Below, piece after piece: positions 19,403 to 27,390 of a stretch of 64,000 nucleotides of DNA (positions are counted from its first letter, which is position 1; each line of letters begins with the position of its first letter). The position numbers were made by a program, and so were the translations under genes. A model generated the notes under the pieces. The model saw only the letters and a list, made by a program, of their open reading frames with translations. It did not search any database and was not told where the DNA came from. Source of the stretch: Streptomyces sp. NRRL S-87. GTDB taxonomy: Bacteria > Actinomycetota > Actinomycetes > Streptomycetales > Streptomycetaceae. The stretch lies in the NCBI RefSeq assembly GCF_000719335.1, contig NZ_JOGB01000054.1:1-64000 (forward strand), written 5' to 3'.

Positions 19403-20934
19403 GCGGCGGCCTGTGGCTCGTACCGGGAGCCCGCTCCGGGGACGACGCGCTGCCCGCCGTCCCGCGCCCCCGCCGCTCCGGCCCCGCCGCCGCCGACCCG
19501 ATGCAGGAGCTGGCCGCCCGCCTGGACACCCTGGTCGCCGGCGCCGTGCACCCCGACGAGATCGCCGCGGTCCTGGAGTCCGACGGCATGACCGACGAGC
19601 ACATCCGCCTCACCTACGGCCGCCCCGACTCCTTCACCCTCGCCGAGGACCTGTACGAGAGGGTGCCCCGCGCCTTCGCCGAACCCGCCGGAGCCCCTGC
19701 CGACCCCTGGCGGGTCTCCCTCACCGCCTGCCTGCTGCGCGGCGTGGTCTTTGCCCTGCCCGGACTGGCGTACGTGCTCGGCGCCCCGCTCCTCGAAGGC
19801 CCCCCGGACCGGCTCGGACTGCCCGCCGGCACCCTCACCCTCCTCGCCGGAGCGCTGATCGGCTGGGTCTGGGACCAGACCCTTTCGCACCGCGCGTACT
19901 CCTGGATGGGCCTGGGCGACCGGGCCGCCGCCGGTCGCACCCTGCTCACCGGCGCCCCGGCCGGCGCGCTGCTGGGCACCGCGGCCGCGCTCGCCGCGCC
20001 CGGCTCCGCCTTCAGCACGGCGTTCGCCGCCGGACAGGCCGTCTACGTCGGCGCCGCCACCGTGCTGCTGGTCCTCGGCCGCGAGCGGGTGCTCCTGCTC
20101 GCCCTGCTGCCCATGGCGGCGGGCGCCCTGGTCTCGCTGGCGGTCGGACTGCCCGTACCGGTGCGGGTCGCGCTGCTCGGGGCCTCCCTGCTCGCCGCCT
20201 GCGCGCTGGCCGTCCGGGAGCTGCCGGTGGCCGAGGGCGTACGCTCCCTGGCCGCCCGGGTGCGGGGCTGGGCCGCGACCCGCGCCACCCCGGACCCGGT
20301 GCACTGGCGGATGCTGCGCGCCACCGACGAGGACCACGTGCCGCGCGGGCCGCGGCTGCGGGACTCGGTGCCGTTCGGGGTGTTCGGCCTGGGCACCGGC
20401 GTGCTCGTGCTGTACGCCGCCCTCGGCGAGGTCTTCGCGGGCGGACCCGCCGAAGCGGTCGCCGCCCCCTCCGCGGTGGCGCTCACGCTGAGCATGGGCC
20501 CGGCCGAGTGGCTGCTGCACCGCTTCCGCAGCGGGAGCCTGACCGGGCTGCGCGCCGCCCGGTCACCGGCCGGCTTCCGCCGCGTGATGGCCACCCGGCT
20601 CCTCGAATGCCTGGCCGTCTACCTGCTCGTCCTGCTGGGGCTGGGGATCGCCGGCACCCTGCTGTGGCCCGGCTCGCCCGGACTGGGCGCGGTCCGGCTG
20701 GCCACGCTGCTGCTGCTCGGCGCCGTGATGTGGAGCGGGCTGCTGCTGCAGTCCTTCGGCGCGGTCCGGCCCGCCGCCGCGGTCTGCACCGGGGCCGCCC
20801 TCGCGCAGAGCGCGGCCCTGCTCGCCGGGGCCGGGCAGCCGCGGCTGGTCCAGCTGGTGGTGGCCGGCTGCGCGGCCGCCGTACTGGCCGCGCTGGTCTG
20901 CGTACTCCTGGGCCGCGCCACCGCCCACCGCTGA
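19399..20934 (+). CDS. Polytopic membrane protein of the exopolysaccharide operon (possible PelG-like exporter)
   Basis: 511 residues starting with GTG 19399, which overlaps the pelF stop by four bases. Residues 1-115 are soluble, with a helical segment HPDEIAAVLESDGMTDEHIR. The rest consists of about 12 hydrophobic helices broken by a basic loop near residues 275-315 (RVRGWAATRATPDPVHW). The size, topology and position after pelF fit a Wzx/PelG-like flippase or exporter, but I cannot align it to PelG by motif, and the N-terminal domain is not known from PelG. No other exporter is in the operon. Treat the transport role as inference from context. Confidence 0.7.
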   Translation: MSGGLWLVPGARSGDDALPAVPRPRRSGPAAADPMQELAARLDTLVAGAVHPDEIAAVLESDGMTDEHIRLTYGRPDSFTLAEDLYERVPRAFAEPAGAPADPWRVSLTACLLRGVVFALPGLAYVLGAPLLEGPPDRLGLPAGTLTLLAGALIGWVWDQTLSHRAYSWMGLGDRAAAGRTLLTGAPAGALLGTAAALAAPGSAFSTAFAAGQAVYVGAATVLLVLGRERVLLLALLPMAAGALVSLAVGLPVPVRVALLGASLLAACALAVRELPVAEGVRSLAARVRGWAATRATPDPVHWRMLRATDEDHVPRGPRLRDSVPFGVFGLGTGVLVLYAALGEVFAGGPAEAVAAPSAVALTLSMGPAEWLLHRFRSGSLTGLRAARSPAGFRRVMATRLLECLAVYLLVLLGLGIAGTLLWPGSPGLGAVRLATLLLLGAVMWSGLLLQSFGAVRPAAAVCTGAALAQSAALLAGAGQPRLVQLVVAGCAAAVLAALVCVLLGRATAHR

Positions 20935-21030
20935 CCCGTCGAGCCGCGCCGCCGCTCCGCCGCCCACCGCTGATCCGTCGAGCCGCGACCGCCGCTCCGC
21001 CGCCCACCGCTGATCCGTCGAAACGAGGAC
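20922..21030. repeat. Tandem repeat between membrane-protein and hydrolase genes
   Basis: Units of roughly 43 bases, containing CCACCGCTGATCCGTCGAG then CCGCGACCGCCGCTCCGCCG, are repeated two and a half times from the end of the membrane-protein gene to the ribosome site of the next gene. The first unit overlaps the membrane-protein stop codon, suggesting that the gene end itself was duplicated. No terminator structure is apparent. Confidence 0.8.
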
Positions 21031-21037
21031 CCCCGCC

Positions 21038-21682
21038 ATGCTGCTGGTGCCGCTGTACGAGCATCCCGCCGAACGGGCCGAGGACTGGGCCGCCCTGGTC
21101 CGCTGCGCCGACCGGCTGCGCGCCGTCGTGCTCAACCCGGCGAGCGGTCCCGGACCGGCCGCCGACGAGCACTTCCTGGCCGTCACCCACCGGTTGCGGG
21201 ACGCGGGCGTCCCCGTGCTCGGCTACGCGGACACCGACTACGGGAGGCGGCCGCACCGGGACGTGGTGGCGGACCTGCTGCGCTACCGCGACTGGTACGG
21301 CACGGACGGGGCGTTCCTCGACCAGGCTGCGGCCGAGGGCGAGTTCCTGCCCCACTACCGGCGGCTCGCGGTGGCGGCCCGCGCGGCCGGGGCCCGCACC
21401 CTGGTCCTCAACCACGGCGCGCACCCCCACCCCGGGTACGTCGAACTGGCCGACCTCCTGGTGACGTTCGAGGGGCCCTGGGACGCGTACCAGGACGCCG
21501 AGGTGCCCGAGTGGACCGGGGCGCACCCGCCCGAGCACTTCTGCCATCTCGTGTACGGCGTCCCGCCCGGCGCCCCCGCGGCCCAGCTGGCCCGCTCCCG
21601 CGGCGCGGCCGTCCACTGCGCCGTACCCGGCACCGGCACGCACCCCTGGTCGTCCCTCCCGCACGCCCTGACCGTGGGCTAG
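21038..21682 (+). CDS. Spherulin-4 (GH135-like) family protein, putative GalNAc-polymer hydrolase
   Basis: 214 residues. Motifs typical of the Spherulin-4 family are LLVPLYEHPAERAEDW (2-17), VLNPASGPG (31-39), LGYADTDYGRRP (61-72), DGAFLDQ (90-96) and TFEGPWDAY (143-151). The fungal member Sph3 is an endo-acting hydrolase of GalNAc-containing galactosaminogalactan. Asp95 and Glu145 fall where the acidic catalytic residues are expected; the residue after Asp95 is Gln, where I recall an acid in Sph3. Unlike Sph3 there is no signal peptide or membrane anchor, so the protein appears cytoplasmic unless exported unusually. Start ATG 21038 with GAAACGAGGA upstream. It is the last gene of the operon. 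Confidence 0.85.
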   Translation: MLLVPLYEHPAERAEDWAALVRCADRLRAVVLNPASGPGPAADEHFLAVTHRLRDAGVPVLGYADTDYGRRPHRDVVADLLRYRDWYGTDGAFLDQAAAEGEFLPHYRRLAVAARAAGARTLVLNHGAHPHPGYVELADLLVTFEGPWDAYQDAEVPEWTGAHPPEHFCHLVYGVPPGAPAAQLARSRGAAVHCAVPGTGTHPWSSLPHALTVG

Positions 21683-21724
21683 GTAGGGGTAGGGGACCGG
21701 TCCCGGAGGGCCCCGACGCGGGCG

Positions 21725-22618
21725 TCAGCCCAGGGTGAGGACCACCAGTGCGGCGGTGGCGGAGGTCTCGGCGACCGCGCCGAAGACGTCCCCGGTGACG
21801 CCCCCGAAGCGGCGCACGCAGTGCCTCAGCAGCACCTCACCCGCGCCCAGCCCCACGAGCACCGCCCCACCCCCGCGGACCGCGGCCGCGACCCCGAGCG
21901 GCGCCGCGGCCGCCGCGGCCGCGACCAGGACGACGCCCGCCACCGCGAGAGCGGCACCCCGCGGCACCGCTCCGGCCACCGCCGCCCCGAGCCCCTCGGG
22001 CCGCGCCGCCGCCACGCCGGTGCGCGAGGCCAGCGTCAGGGCCAGCCGCGCGGTGGCGGCGGCCGTGGCCGCGCCGAGCGCGCCGTACGCCCAGCCGTCC
22101 CGGAACAGCTCGGCGACCGCCGCGACCTGGCCCAGCAGCAGGAACACCAGGGAGATCACGCCGAACGGTCCGATGTCCGATGCCTTCATGATCCGCAGGG
22201 CGTCCGCGGCCGGTTTCGCGCTGCCCAGCCCGTCCGCCGTATCGGCCAGCCCGTCCAGGTGCAGCCCCCGGGTCAGCGCCGCCGGCACCGCCACCGTCGC
22301 CACCGCCGCCAGCAGTGGCCCGGCGCCCAGCAGCAGGAGCGGCGCGCCCGCGGCCGCCGCGGCCAGGCCGACCACCAGCCCGGCGAGGGGGGCGCACAGC
22401 ATGCCGGTACGGGCGGCCGGGCGGTCCCAGCGCGCGAGGCGGACGGGCAGCACGGTGAGCGTGCCGAAGGCGAAGCGCAGGCCGTCGGCGAGCGACGCGC
22501 GCTCACCGGGGGCCGGTGCGGGCGCGGGAGTCGGTGACGGCGGGGGACTCGGTGGAGGCGGAGGAGTCGGTGACGGCGGGGGACTCGGTGGAGGCGGAGG
22601 AGTCGGAGAATCGGTCAT
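21725..22618 (-). CDS. cobS: Adenosylcobinamide-GDP ribazoletransferase (cobalamin synthase)
   Basis: 297 residues, a multi-pass membrane enzyme that joins adenosylcobinamide-GDP and alpha-ribazole in the last stage of B12 assembly. The CobS signatures are present: TRGLHLDGLADTADGLGSAK, KASDIGPFGVI and FGGVTGDVFGA near the C-terminus. The first ~38 residues are an odd PPPPPSPPPSPT repeat, encoded by a direct DNA repeat (about 22520-22610), before the family's usual start region (SLADGLRFAFGTLTVLP). Translation may start further in, but no better ribosome site is obvious. cobU and cobT lie 5-6 kb away on the other strand. Confidence 0.93.
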   Translation of the reverse strand: MTDSPTPPPPPSPPPSPTPPPPPSPPPSPTPAPAPAPGERASLADGLRFAFGTLTVLPVRLARWDRPAARTGMLCAPLAGLVVGLAAAAAGAPLLLLGAGPLLAAVATVAVPAALTRGLHLDGLADTADGLGSAKPAADALRIMKASDIGPFGVISLVFLLLGQVAAVAELFRDGWAYGALGAATAAATARLALTLASRTGVAAARPEGLGAAVAGAVPRGAALAVAGVVLVAAAAAAAPLGVAAAVRGGGAVLVGLGAGEVLLRHCVRRFGGVTGDVFGAVAETSATAALVVLTLG

Positions 22619-22701
22619 CGGCCGGAACGCTACCGGTTCGCCCTGCCGACGCGGCAGCCAGGTAAATTACCGCATATCTGCCGAAACGGGAGCTGGTGGT
22701 C

Positions 22702-23463
22702 ATGGGGCACTGGTGGTATCGGAACATCGTCGAACCGGGCAAGCTCCCGCTCCTGATCGCCCTGGTGTCGTTCGTGACGTCGTTCCTGGTCACCCGCACC
22801 ATCACGCGGCTGATCCGGGCCGGCAAGGGCCCGTTCCGCAACGTCACCCCCGGGGGGCTGCACGTCCACCACGTCGTCCCGGGCGTGGTCTTGGTGATCA
22901 TCGGCGGCTTCGGTGCCATCAGCAGCGGCCACCACGGCTTCGGCGCGCTCCTGTCCGCCATGCTCTTCGGCCTCGGGGCGGGCCTGGTGCTCGACGAGTT
23001 CGCGCTGATCCTCCACCTCGACGACGTCTACTGGAGCGAGCAGGGCCGCAAGAGCGTGGAGATCGTCGTGCTCACTGCGGCGCTGGTGGCCCTGGTCCTG
23101 GGCGGCTTCCTCCCCTTCGGGGTCAACGACCTGACCCAGCACGAGCGGGCGAACCGCGGCCTGGTCGTGATGAACACGGCCACGAACTTCTTCCTGGCTC
23201 TGGTGGCCCTGTGGAAGGGCAAACCGCGCACGGCCCTGGTCGGCGTGCTCGTCCCGTTCGTCGCGCTGATCGGCGCCGTCCGGCTGGCCCGGCCCGGCTC
23301 CCCGTACGCGAAGCGGTTCTACGCGAAACGCCCGCGGGCCCGTGCGAAGGCGGGCCTGCGGGCGTACCGGCACGACAAGCGCTGGGTGGTGCCGCGGCGC
23401 AAGCTGCACGACTGGATCGGCGGGGCCCCGGATCCCCGGAAGGAGCCGGCCCGGCCGGGGTGA
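22702..23463 (+). CDS. Conserved integral membrane protein of unknown function
   Basis: 253 residues, with about five hydrophobic segments in the first 200 and a basic cytosolic tail (RFYAKRPRARAKAGLRAYRHDKRW). Conserved-looking stretches include FRNVTPGGLHVHHVVPGV (His cluster) and GLVLDEFALILHLDDVYW, which contain possible metal-binding His/Asp residues in or near membrane helices. I do not recognise an enzymatic family. The start is ATG 22702 with GGGAGCT upstream; a GTG two codons earlier is also possible. It is divergent from cobS. Confidence 0.85.
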   Translation: MGHWWYRNIVEPGKLPLLIALVSFVTSFLVTRTITRLIRAGKGPFRNVTPGGLHVHHVVPGVVLVIIGGFGAISSGHHGFGALLSAMLFGLGAGLVLDEFALILHLDDVYWSEQGRKSVEIVVLTAALVALVLGGFLPFGVNDLTQHERANRGLVVMNTATNFFLALVALWKGKPRTALVGVLVPFVALIGAVRLARPGSPYAKRFYAKRPRARAKAGLRAYRHDKRWVVPRRKLHDWIGGAPDPRKEPARPG

Positions 23464-23539
23464 CCCGGGCCGAGCCTGGGGTCGGTTCCGGGGGGATCGG
23501 GTTCTGGGGGCTGAGGGGCTGGGGGCTGGGTGAGTGAGG

Positions 23540-23640
23540 GCCGGGGGAGTGAGGGCTGGGGAGGCTGGGGGTCTGGGGAGTGAGGGCTGGGGAGGCTGGG
23601 GGTCTGGGGGAGTGAGGGCTGGGGAGGCTGGGGGTTCCCG
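23540..23640. repeat. G-rich tandem repeat, about 31-bp unit
   Basis: Three copies of a unit containing GGGAGTGAGGGCTGGGGAGG + CTGGGGGTCT lie between the membrane protein gene and the pspAA stop codon. The G tracts could form quadruplex structures on the plus strand. No gene is present. Confidence 0.85.
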
Positions 23641-23642
23641 GG

Positions 23643-23921
23643 TCAGCCCGGGATCAGTCCGTCGTCGCGCAGCATCTCCCGCACCTCCGCGAGGGTCGCG
23701 TCGGGTGCGGGCAGGATCAGTTCCGACGGCTCCAGCGCCTCGTCCGGCAGCGGCGAACCGAGCCTGCGGACCGCGTTCAGCAGGCCCTCCAGGGTCCGGC
23801 GGAAGCCGGCCTCGTCGCCGCCCTCCATCTCCCGCAGGAGCTCGTCGTCCAGCGCGTTCAACTCGGCGAGGTGGCTGTCGTCCAGCCTGACCTGGCCTTC
23901 CCCCATGATGCGGACAATCAT
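23643..23921 (-). CDS. pspAA: PspA-associated protein PspAA
   Basis: 92 residues. It starts MIVRIMGEGQVRLDDSHLAELN and continues LDDELLREMEGGDEAGFRRTL, which is the PspAA pattern (small partner protein found beside PspA in actinobacteria). It ends LAEVREMLRDDGLIPG. It sits 76 bases downstream of pspA on the same strand, so the two form the usual phage-shock pair. It is likely to modulate or bind PspA during membrane stress. Confidence 0.92.
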   Translation of the reverse strand: MIVRIMGEGQVRLDDSHLAELNALDDELLREMEGGDEAGFRRTLEGLLNAVRRLGSPLPDEALEPSELILPAPDATLAEVREMLRDDGLIPG

Positions 23922-23997
23922 GTCTGGCCTGTCCTCCCGCTGGTCGGGCCCGATCGGCGCCCCGGGACGTGCCCGGGGGCCAGGTCCGAGCCGGCTC

Positions 23998-24789
23998 TCA
24001 GTTCTTGTCGAACCGGTGCTGGTTCTGCTGCTGGTGCGACGGGTCGGCGGCGCCGCCCTCGATCGCCGGCTTGGCCGGGGACCCGCCCGCCAGCTCGGCC
24101 TTCATGCGCTGGAGCTCGAGCTCCACGTCCGTGCCGCCGGAGAGCCGGTCGAGCTCCGCCTGGATGTCGTCCTTGGGGCCGATGCCGCTGTGGTCGTCCA
24201 GCGCGCCCGAGGCCAGCAGCTCGTCGATGGCGCCCGCGCGCGCCTGCAGCTGCGCGGTCTTGTCCTCGGCCCGCTGGATCGCCAGGCCGACGTCGCTCAT
24301 CTCCTCCGAGATGCCGGAGAAGGACTCCGCGATCCGGGTCTGCGCCTGGGCCGCGGTGTAGGTGGCCTTGATGGTCTCCTTCTTCGTGCGGAAGGCGTCC
24401 ACCTTGGCCTGGAGCCGCTGTGCCGCCAGCGTCAGCTTCTCCTCCTCGCCCTGCAGCGTCTGGTGCTGCACCTCGAGGTCGCTGACCTGCTGCTGGAGCG
24501 AGGAACGCCGCTGCAGCGCCTCGCGCGCCAGGTCCTCGCGGCCCAGCGCCAGCGCCTTGCGGCCCTGGTCCTCCAGCTTGGCGGACTGGCTCTGGAGCTG
24601 GTTCAGCTGGAGTTCCAGCCGCTTGCGCGAGGTCGCGACGTCCGCGACGCCGCGGCGCACCTTCTGCAGCAGCTCGAGCTGCTTCTGGTACGAGTAGTCG
24701 AGGGTCTCGCGCGGGTCCTCGGCCCGGTCAAGGGCCTTGTTCGCCTTCGCGCGGAAGATCATCCCCATACGCTTCATGACACCGCTCAT
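23998..24789 (-). CDS. pspA: Phage shock protein A (PspA/IM30 family)
   Basis: 263 residues, mostly one long coiled coil as in PspA/IM30/ESCRT-III proteins. It opens MSGVMKRMGMIFRAKANKAL with the amphipathic N-terminal helix, then EDPRETLDYSYQKQLELLQK. The protein binds stressed membrane surfaces and preserves membrane integrity. The C-terminal ~35 residues are a Gln/His-rich tail. The start ATG 24789 is preceded by AGAAGGGGG; the Met at 24777 is an alternative. In Streptomyces pspA responds to envelope stress, and pspAA follows it here. Confidence 0.94.
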   Translation of the reverse strand: MSGVMKRMGMIFRAKANKALDRAEDPRETLDYSYQKQLELLQKVRRGVADVATSRKRLELQLNQLQSQSAKLEDQGRKALALGREDLAREALQRRSSLQQQVSDLEVQHQTLQGEEEKLTLAAQRLQAKVDAFRTKKETIKATYTAAQAQTRIAESFSGISEEMSDVGLAIQRAEDKTAQLQARAGAIDELLASGALDDHSGIGPKDDIQAELDRLSGGTDVELELQRMKAELAGGSPAKPAIEGGAADPSHQQQNQHRFDKN

Positions 24790-25079
24790 GGGCTTCGCGC
24801 GCCCCCTTCTAGACGACTGCAGAAGACTCTTCAGGTCCCGGACCCCAGCAGGACCCACACTACGGGCCCTGCCTCCATTACCGCACTGTTCGGGCCCCGA
24901 TGCGCTCCTCCTGCAGGACGAGTGCGGCGGCCCGCGGATCACGCCTGAGGAGTAGGTGGTACCCGGACGGTGCGCGTACGGCGGGGAGGCCGGTCCGCAG
25001 TGATGAGGACGCCCGTCGTTGTCGGATCGTTCCCCGGGGCGCTGGGGTCTGTGCCGCACACCCCGTACCCTTGGGTTCT

Positions 25080-25679
25080 GTGTTTGGTAGCCGTTCCTCC
25101 AAGGAAGAGAAGGCGTCCACCGACAAGGTGACCGACGGCCTCTCCAATCAGACCCGCCACCCCGAGGCGCCCAAGGGCCGTCCGACGCCGAAGCGCGCCG
25201 TGGCCCAGTCGCAGCGCCGGGGGTCCGTGGCCTCAACCGGTGACCGCAAGGAGGACGCGAAGCGGGCGCGTGAGCGCCGTCGTGCCGACATGACCCGTCA
25301 GCGCGAAGCCCTGGCCAACGGCGACGAGCGCTATCTGCCGGCGCGTGACAAGGGCCCCGTGCGCAAGTTCGTCCGCGACTACGTGGACTCGCGCTACTCG
25401 GTGGCCGAGATGTTCCTGCCGCTCGCGGTGGTCATCCTGGTCCTCAGCATGGTCCGCGTCCCCGCGCTGCAGAACATCGCCCTGCTGCTCTGGCTCGCCG
25501 TGATCGCGCTGATCGTCCTCGACTCGATCGGCCTGTGGTTCCGGCTGGGCAAGGCCCTCAAGCAGCGCTTCCCGAACGAGCCGACGCGCGGCGCGGTTCC
25601 GTACGGCCTGATGCGCACGCTCCAGATGCGCCGACTGCGTCTGCCGAAGCCGCAGGTCAAGCGCGGGGAGAAGCCCTGA
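25080..25679 (+). CDS. DUF3043 domain-containing membrane protein
   Basis: 199 residues. It begins [20 protein letters not shown] and has the basic [15 protein letters not shown] region (here [18 protein letters not shown]) that marks DUF3043 proteins. A long charged cytosolic region ([20 protein letters not shown]) precedes two transmembrane helices (about residues 115-160: [14 protein letters not shown] and [15 protein letters not shown]). The function is unknown; the family is confined to actinobacteria. Start GTG 25080; there is little leader sequence with a ribosome site, so the mRNA may be leaderless. Confidence 0.9.
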   Translation: MFGSRSSKEEKASTDKVTDGLSNQTRHPEAPKGRPTPKRAVAQSQRRGSVASTGDRKEDAKRARERRRADMTRQREALANGDERYLPARDKGPVRKFVRDYVDSRYSVAEMFLPLAVVILVLSMVRVPALQNIALLLWLAVIALIVLDSIGLWFRLGKALKQRFPNEPTRGAVPYGLMRTLQMRRLRLPKPQVKRGEKP

Positions 25680-25699
25680 CCGGGGCCGATACCGGGGCG

Positions 25700-26848
25700 G
25701 TGTCGGGTAGTGGGTCGGGCTTGGGTTCGGGTTCGGGTTCGGGTTTGAGCTTGGGTTCGGGTTCGGGCGCGGGTTCGGGTTTGAGCTTGGGTTCGGGCGC
25801 GGGTTCGGGTTCGGGTCTGAGCTCGGGTTCGGGTTCGGGCGCGGGTTCCGGTCCGCCGGTCCCTGCTCCTGCTGGTGTGGATCCCCGGATCGTGCCCGTG
25901 CAGGTCGGGCCGCCGGCCGTGCCCGTCGCGGCGGCTCCACACCAGGCCACGCCCGTGCCGGGCGTCATCTCCGTGCCCGCGCCCGCCTCCGCCCCGGCGG
26001 CCGAGTCCCTCGAGGCGGCCGGCGCCGGCCGGGGCGGTGCTCCGGTGCCGCTGCCGGCCCGTCCCACCGGCTTCGCCGGCGGGGCCGCGGCCTGGCTGGA
26101 AGGGCTCGGCGGCCTGCGCAACGTCGTGCGTCAGGAGCTCGTGGCCCGGCAGGTCGACGAGCAGATCGCGGCGCGCTACCCGGTGGGTCAGCGGCTGCGC
26201 GTCCTCGACGTCGGCATGGGCCAGGGCACGCAGGCCCTGCGGCTCGCCCGGGCCGGCCACAAGGTCACCGGCCTCGAAGCCGACCCCGACATGCTGCGGG
26301 TCGCCCAGGAGGCCCTGGCCGGCGAGCCCGCCGGCATCCGCGAGCGGGTGCACTTCCTGGAGGGCGACGGCCGGGACACCGGCGCGCACTTCCTGCCCGG
26401 CAGCTTCGACGTGGTGCTGTGCCACGGCGTACTGATGTACGTGCCCGAGCCGGACCAGATGCTCGCCGCGCTGGCCCGCATGCTGGCCCCCGGCGGCCTG
26501 CTGTCACTGCTGGTGCGCAACGGCGACGGCCTCGCCATGCGCGCCGGGCTGGGCGGGAACTGGGAGGGCGCGCTGGCCGCCTTCGACGCCACGGAGTACA
26601 CCAACCGCATCGGGCTGTCCGCCCGCGCCGACCGGCTCGAAGGACTGACCTCGACCCTCGCGGGCATCGGGGCGCCGCTGCACGCCTGGTACGGGGTGCG
26701 GGTCTTCACCGACACCGTCGCCAACGACGAGCCGCTGCCGCCTGCGCAGGAGCTCGACCGGCTGCTCGCCGCCGAGGACCGGGCGGGGCGGACCGACCCC
26801 TATCGGGGGGTCGCCGCGTTGCTGCACGTGTGCGGGGTGCGGGGCTGA
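25700..26848 (+). CDS. Class I SAM-dependent methyltransferase with Gly-Ser repeat N-terminus
   Basis: The conserved domain covers about the last 250 residues. It has [20 protein letters not shown] (SAM motif I), [11 protein letters not shown] (acidic residue binding the ribose) and [20 protein letters not shown] (motif for the methyl-accepting side), ending LHVCGVRG. The substrate is unknown. The N-terminal ~55 residues are G-S-G-S-G-L repeats encoded by GGGTTC hexamers, followed by a Pro/Ala/Val-rich linker to residue ~125. The start is uncertain: GTG 25700 is the first after the preceding stop codon, and GTG 25877 would remove the repeat. Possibly the repeat is untranslated. Confidence 0.8.
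   Translation: MSGSGSGLGSGSGSGLSLGSGSGAGSGLSLGSGAGSGSGLSSGSGSGAGSGPPVPAPAGVDPRIVPVQVGPPAVPVAAAPHQATPVPGVISVPAPASAPAAESLEAAGAGRGGAPVPLPARPTGFAGGAAAWLEGLGGLRNVVRQELVARQVDEQIAARYPVGQRLRVLDVGMGQGTQALRLARAGHKVTGLEADPDMLRVAQEALAGEPAGIRERVHFLEGDGRDTGAHFLPGSFDVVLCHGVLMYVPEPDQMLAALARMLAPGGLLSLLVRNGDGLAMRAGLGGNWEGALAAFDATEYTNRIGLSARADRLEGLTSTLAGIGAPLHAWYGVRVFTDTVANDEPLPPAQELDRLLAAEDRAGRTDPYRGVAALLHVCGVRG
25703..25860. repeat. GGGTTC/GGGCTT hexanucleotide microsatellite
   Basis: About 25 hexamers of the type GGTTCG, with variants GAGCTT and GGGCGC, are arranged in larger blocks (for example TTGAGCTTGGGTTCGG recurs). Lengths that are multiples of six keep the methyltransferase frame open through the array. 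It lies at the extreme 5' end of, or just before, that gene. Confidence 0.9.
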
Positions 26849-26902
26849 GGGCAGTTCGAGGCTGAGCGCAGTTCGAGGCTGAGCGCAGTTCGGGGCTGAG
26901 GA
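26842..26902. repeat. Direct repeat GAGGCTGAGCGCAGTTC, three copies
   Basis: Three near-identical ~18-base units (GGCTGAGGGCAGTTCGA, GGCTGAGCGCAGTTCGA, GGCTGAGCGCAGTTCGG) begin across the methyltransferase stop codon. Each unit carries a TGA, so the stop codon has been tandemly duplicated. Confidence 0.85.
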
Positions 26903-26940
26903 CTGCGTAGCCCGCTTCGGGGACCGGCCGCTTCGTGGGT

Positions 26941-26996
26941 GCGGGCGGGGGCTTCGGCCGGCTCGCTTCGGGGGTGGGTCCCGTGGTGTGGCGGCC
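26941..26996. repeat. Interspersed palindromic repeat, copy E (flank plus first arm bases)
   Basis: Positions 26941-26990 match 45661-45710 at about 46 of 50 bases, including GCTTCGGGGGTGGGTCCCGT and GGTGTG. The central palindrome is missing here: after GTGGTGTG the sequence diverges to GCGGCC. It is therefore a truncated member of the family. Confidence 0.75.
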
Positions 26997-27024
26997 TGGG
27001 TCGGGGAAGCGCACATCACGCGTG

Positions 27025-27065
27025 CCGGTGGCCCGGCGCCCCTCCGCGGGGTGCCGGGCCACCGG
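27025..27065. terminator. Bidirectional hairpin terminator
   Basis: CCGGTGGCCCGGCGCCCC pairs with GGGGTGCCGGGCCACCGG (18 bp, one mismatch) around TCCGC. It lies between the convergent methyltransferase gene and the small gene at 27076-27285 and can serve both. Confidence 0.85.
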
Positions 27066-27075
27066 TTTCAGGGCC

Positions 27076-27285
27076 TCAGGCCTCGGCGGCCGCGCTCAGC
27101 GACATCTTGTAGATCTCCGTGCTGTCCTCGAACAGCCGGACCTGCGCCGCGCCGCCCTCCAGCAGTTCCTTCCACACCTCGCCGATCCACGACTCGGCGT
27201 CCCCCTGCGTCGTGAACTCCTCGGGTTCCACCGCCGGGGCCGTCTCCGTGCCGTCCGCGGCCTCGAAACGCCAGATCCACGCCAT
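27076..27285 (-). CDS. Small conserved hypothetical protein
   Basis: 69 residues, acidic: MAWIWRFEAADGTETAP, then EFTTQGDAESWIGEVWKELL and VRLFEDSTEIYKMSLSAA. It looks like a compact soluble alpha/beta domain with many Trp and Glu; short Streptomyces proteins of this pattern are common and uncharacterised. The start is ATG 27285 with GAGGAGG upstream (strong site). It is divergent from cobU and ends at a shared terminator. Confidence 0.85.
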   Translation of the reverse strand: MAWIWRFEAADGTETAPAVEPEEFTTQGDAESWIGEVWKELLEGGAAQVRLFEDSTEIYKMSLSAAAEA

Positions 27286-27390
27286 GCCAGCCTCCTCTGC
27301 TCGTGTTCCGCTCGTGTCCGTACGCAGTGCAGCGTGATCGCAGCGTAGCCGGGCGCGCACGACTTGCGCCGACGCGGGAGGATCTTCCTC

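Noticed and set aside
15580..21682. Calling the operon a standard Pel locus
   Set aside because: PelB, PelC, PelD and PelE equivalents are absent and the deacetylase and hydrolase are separate proteins as in fungi, so only a Pel/GAG-like label is supported.
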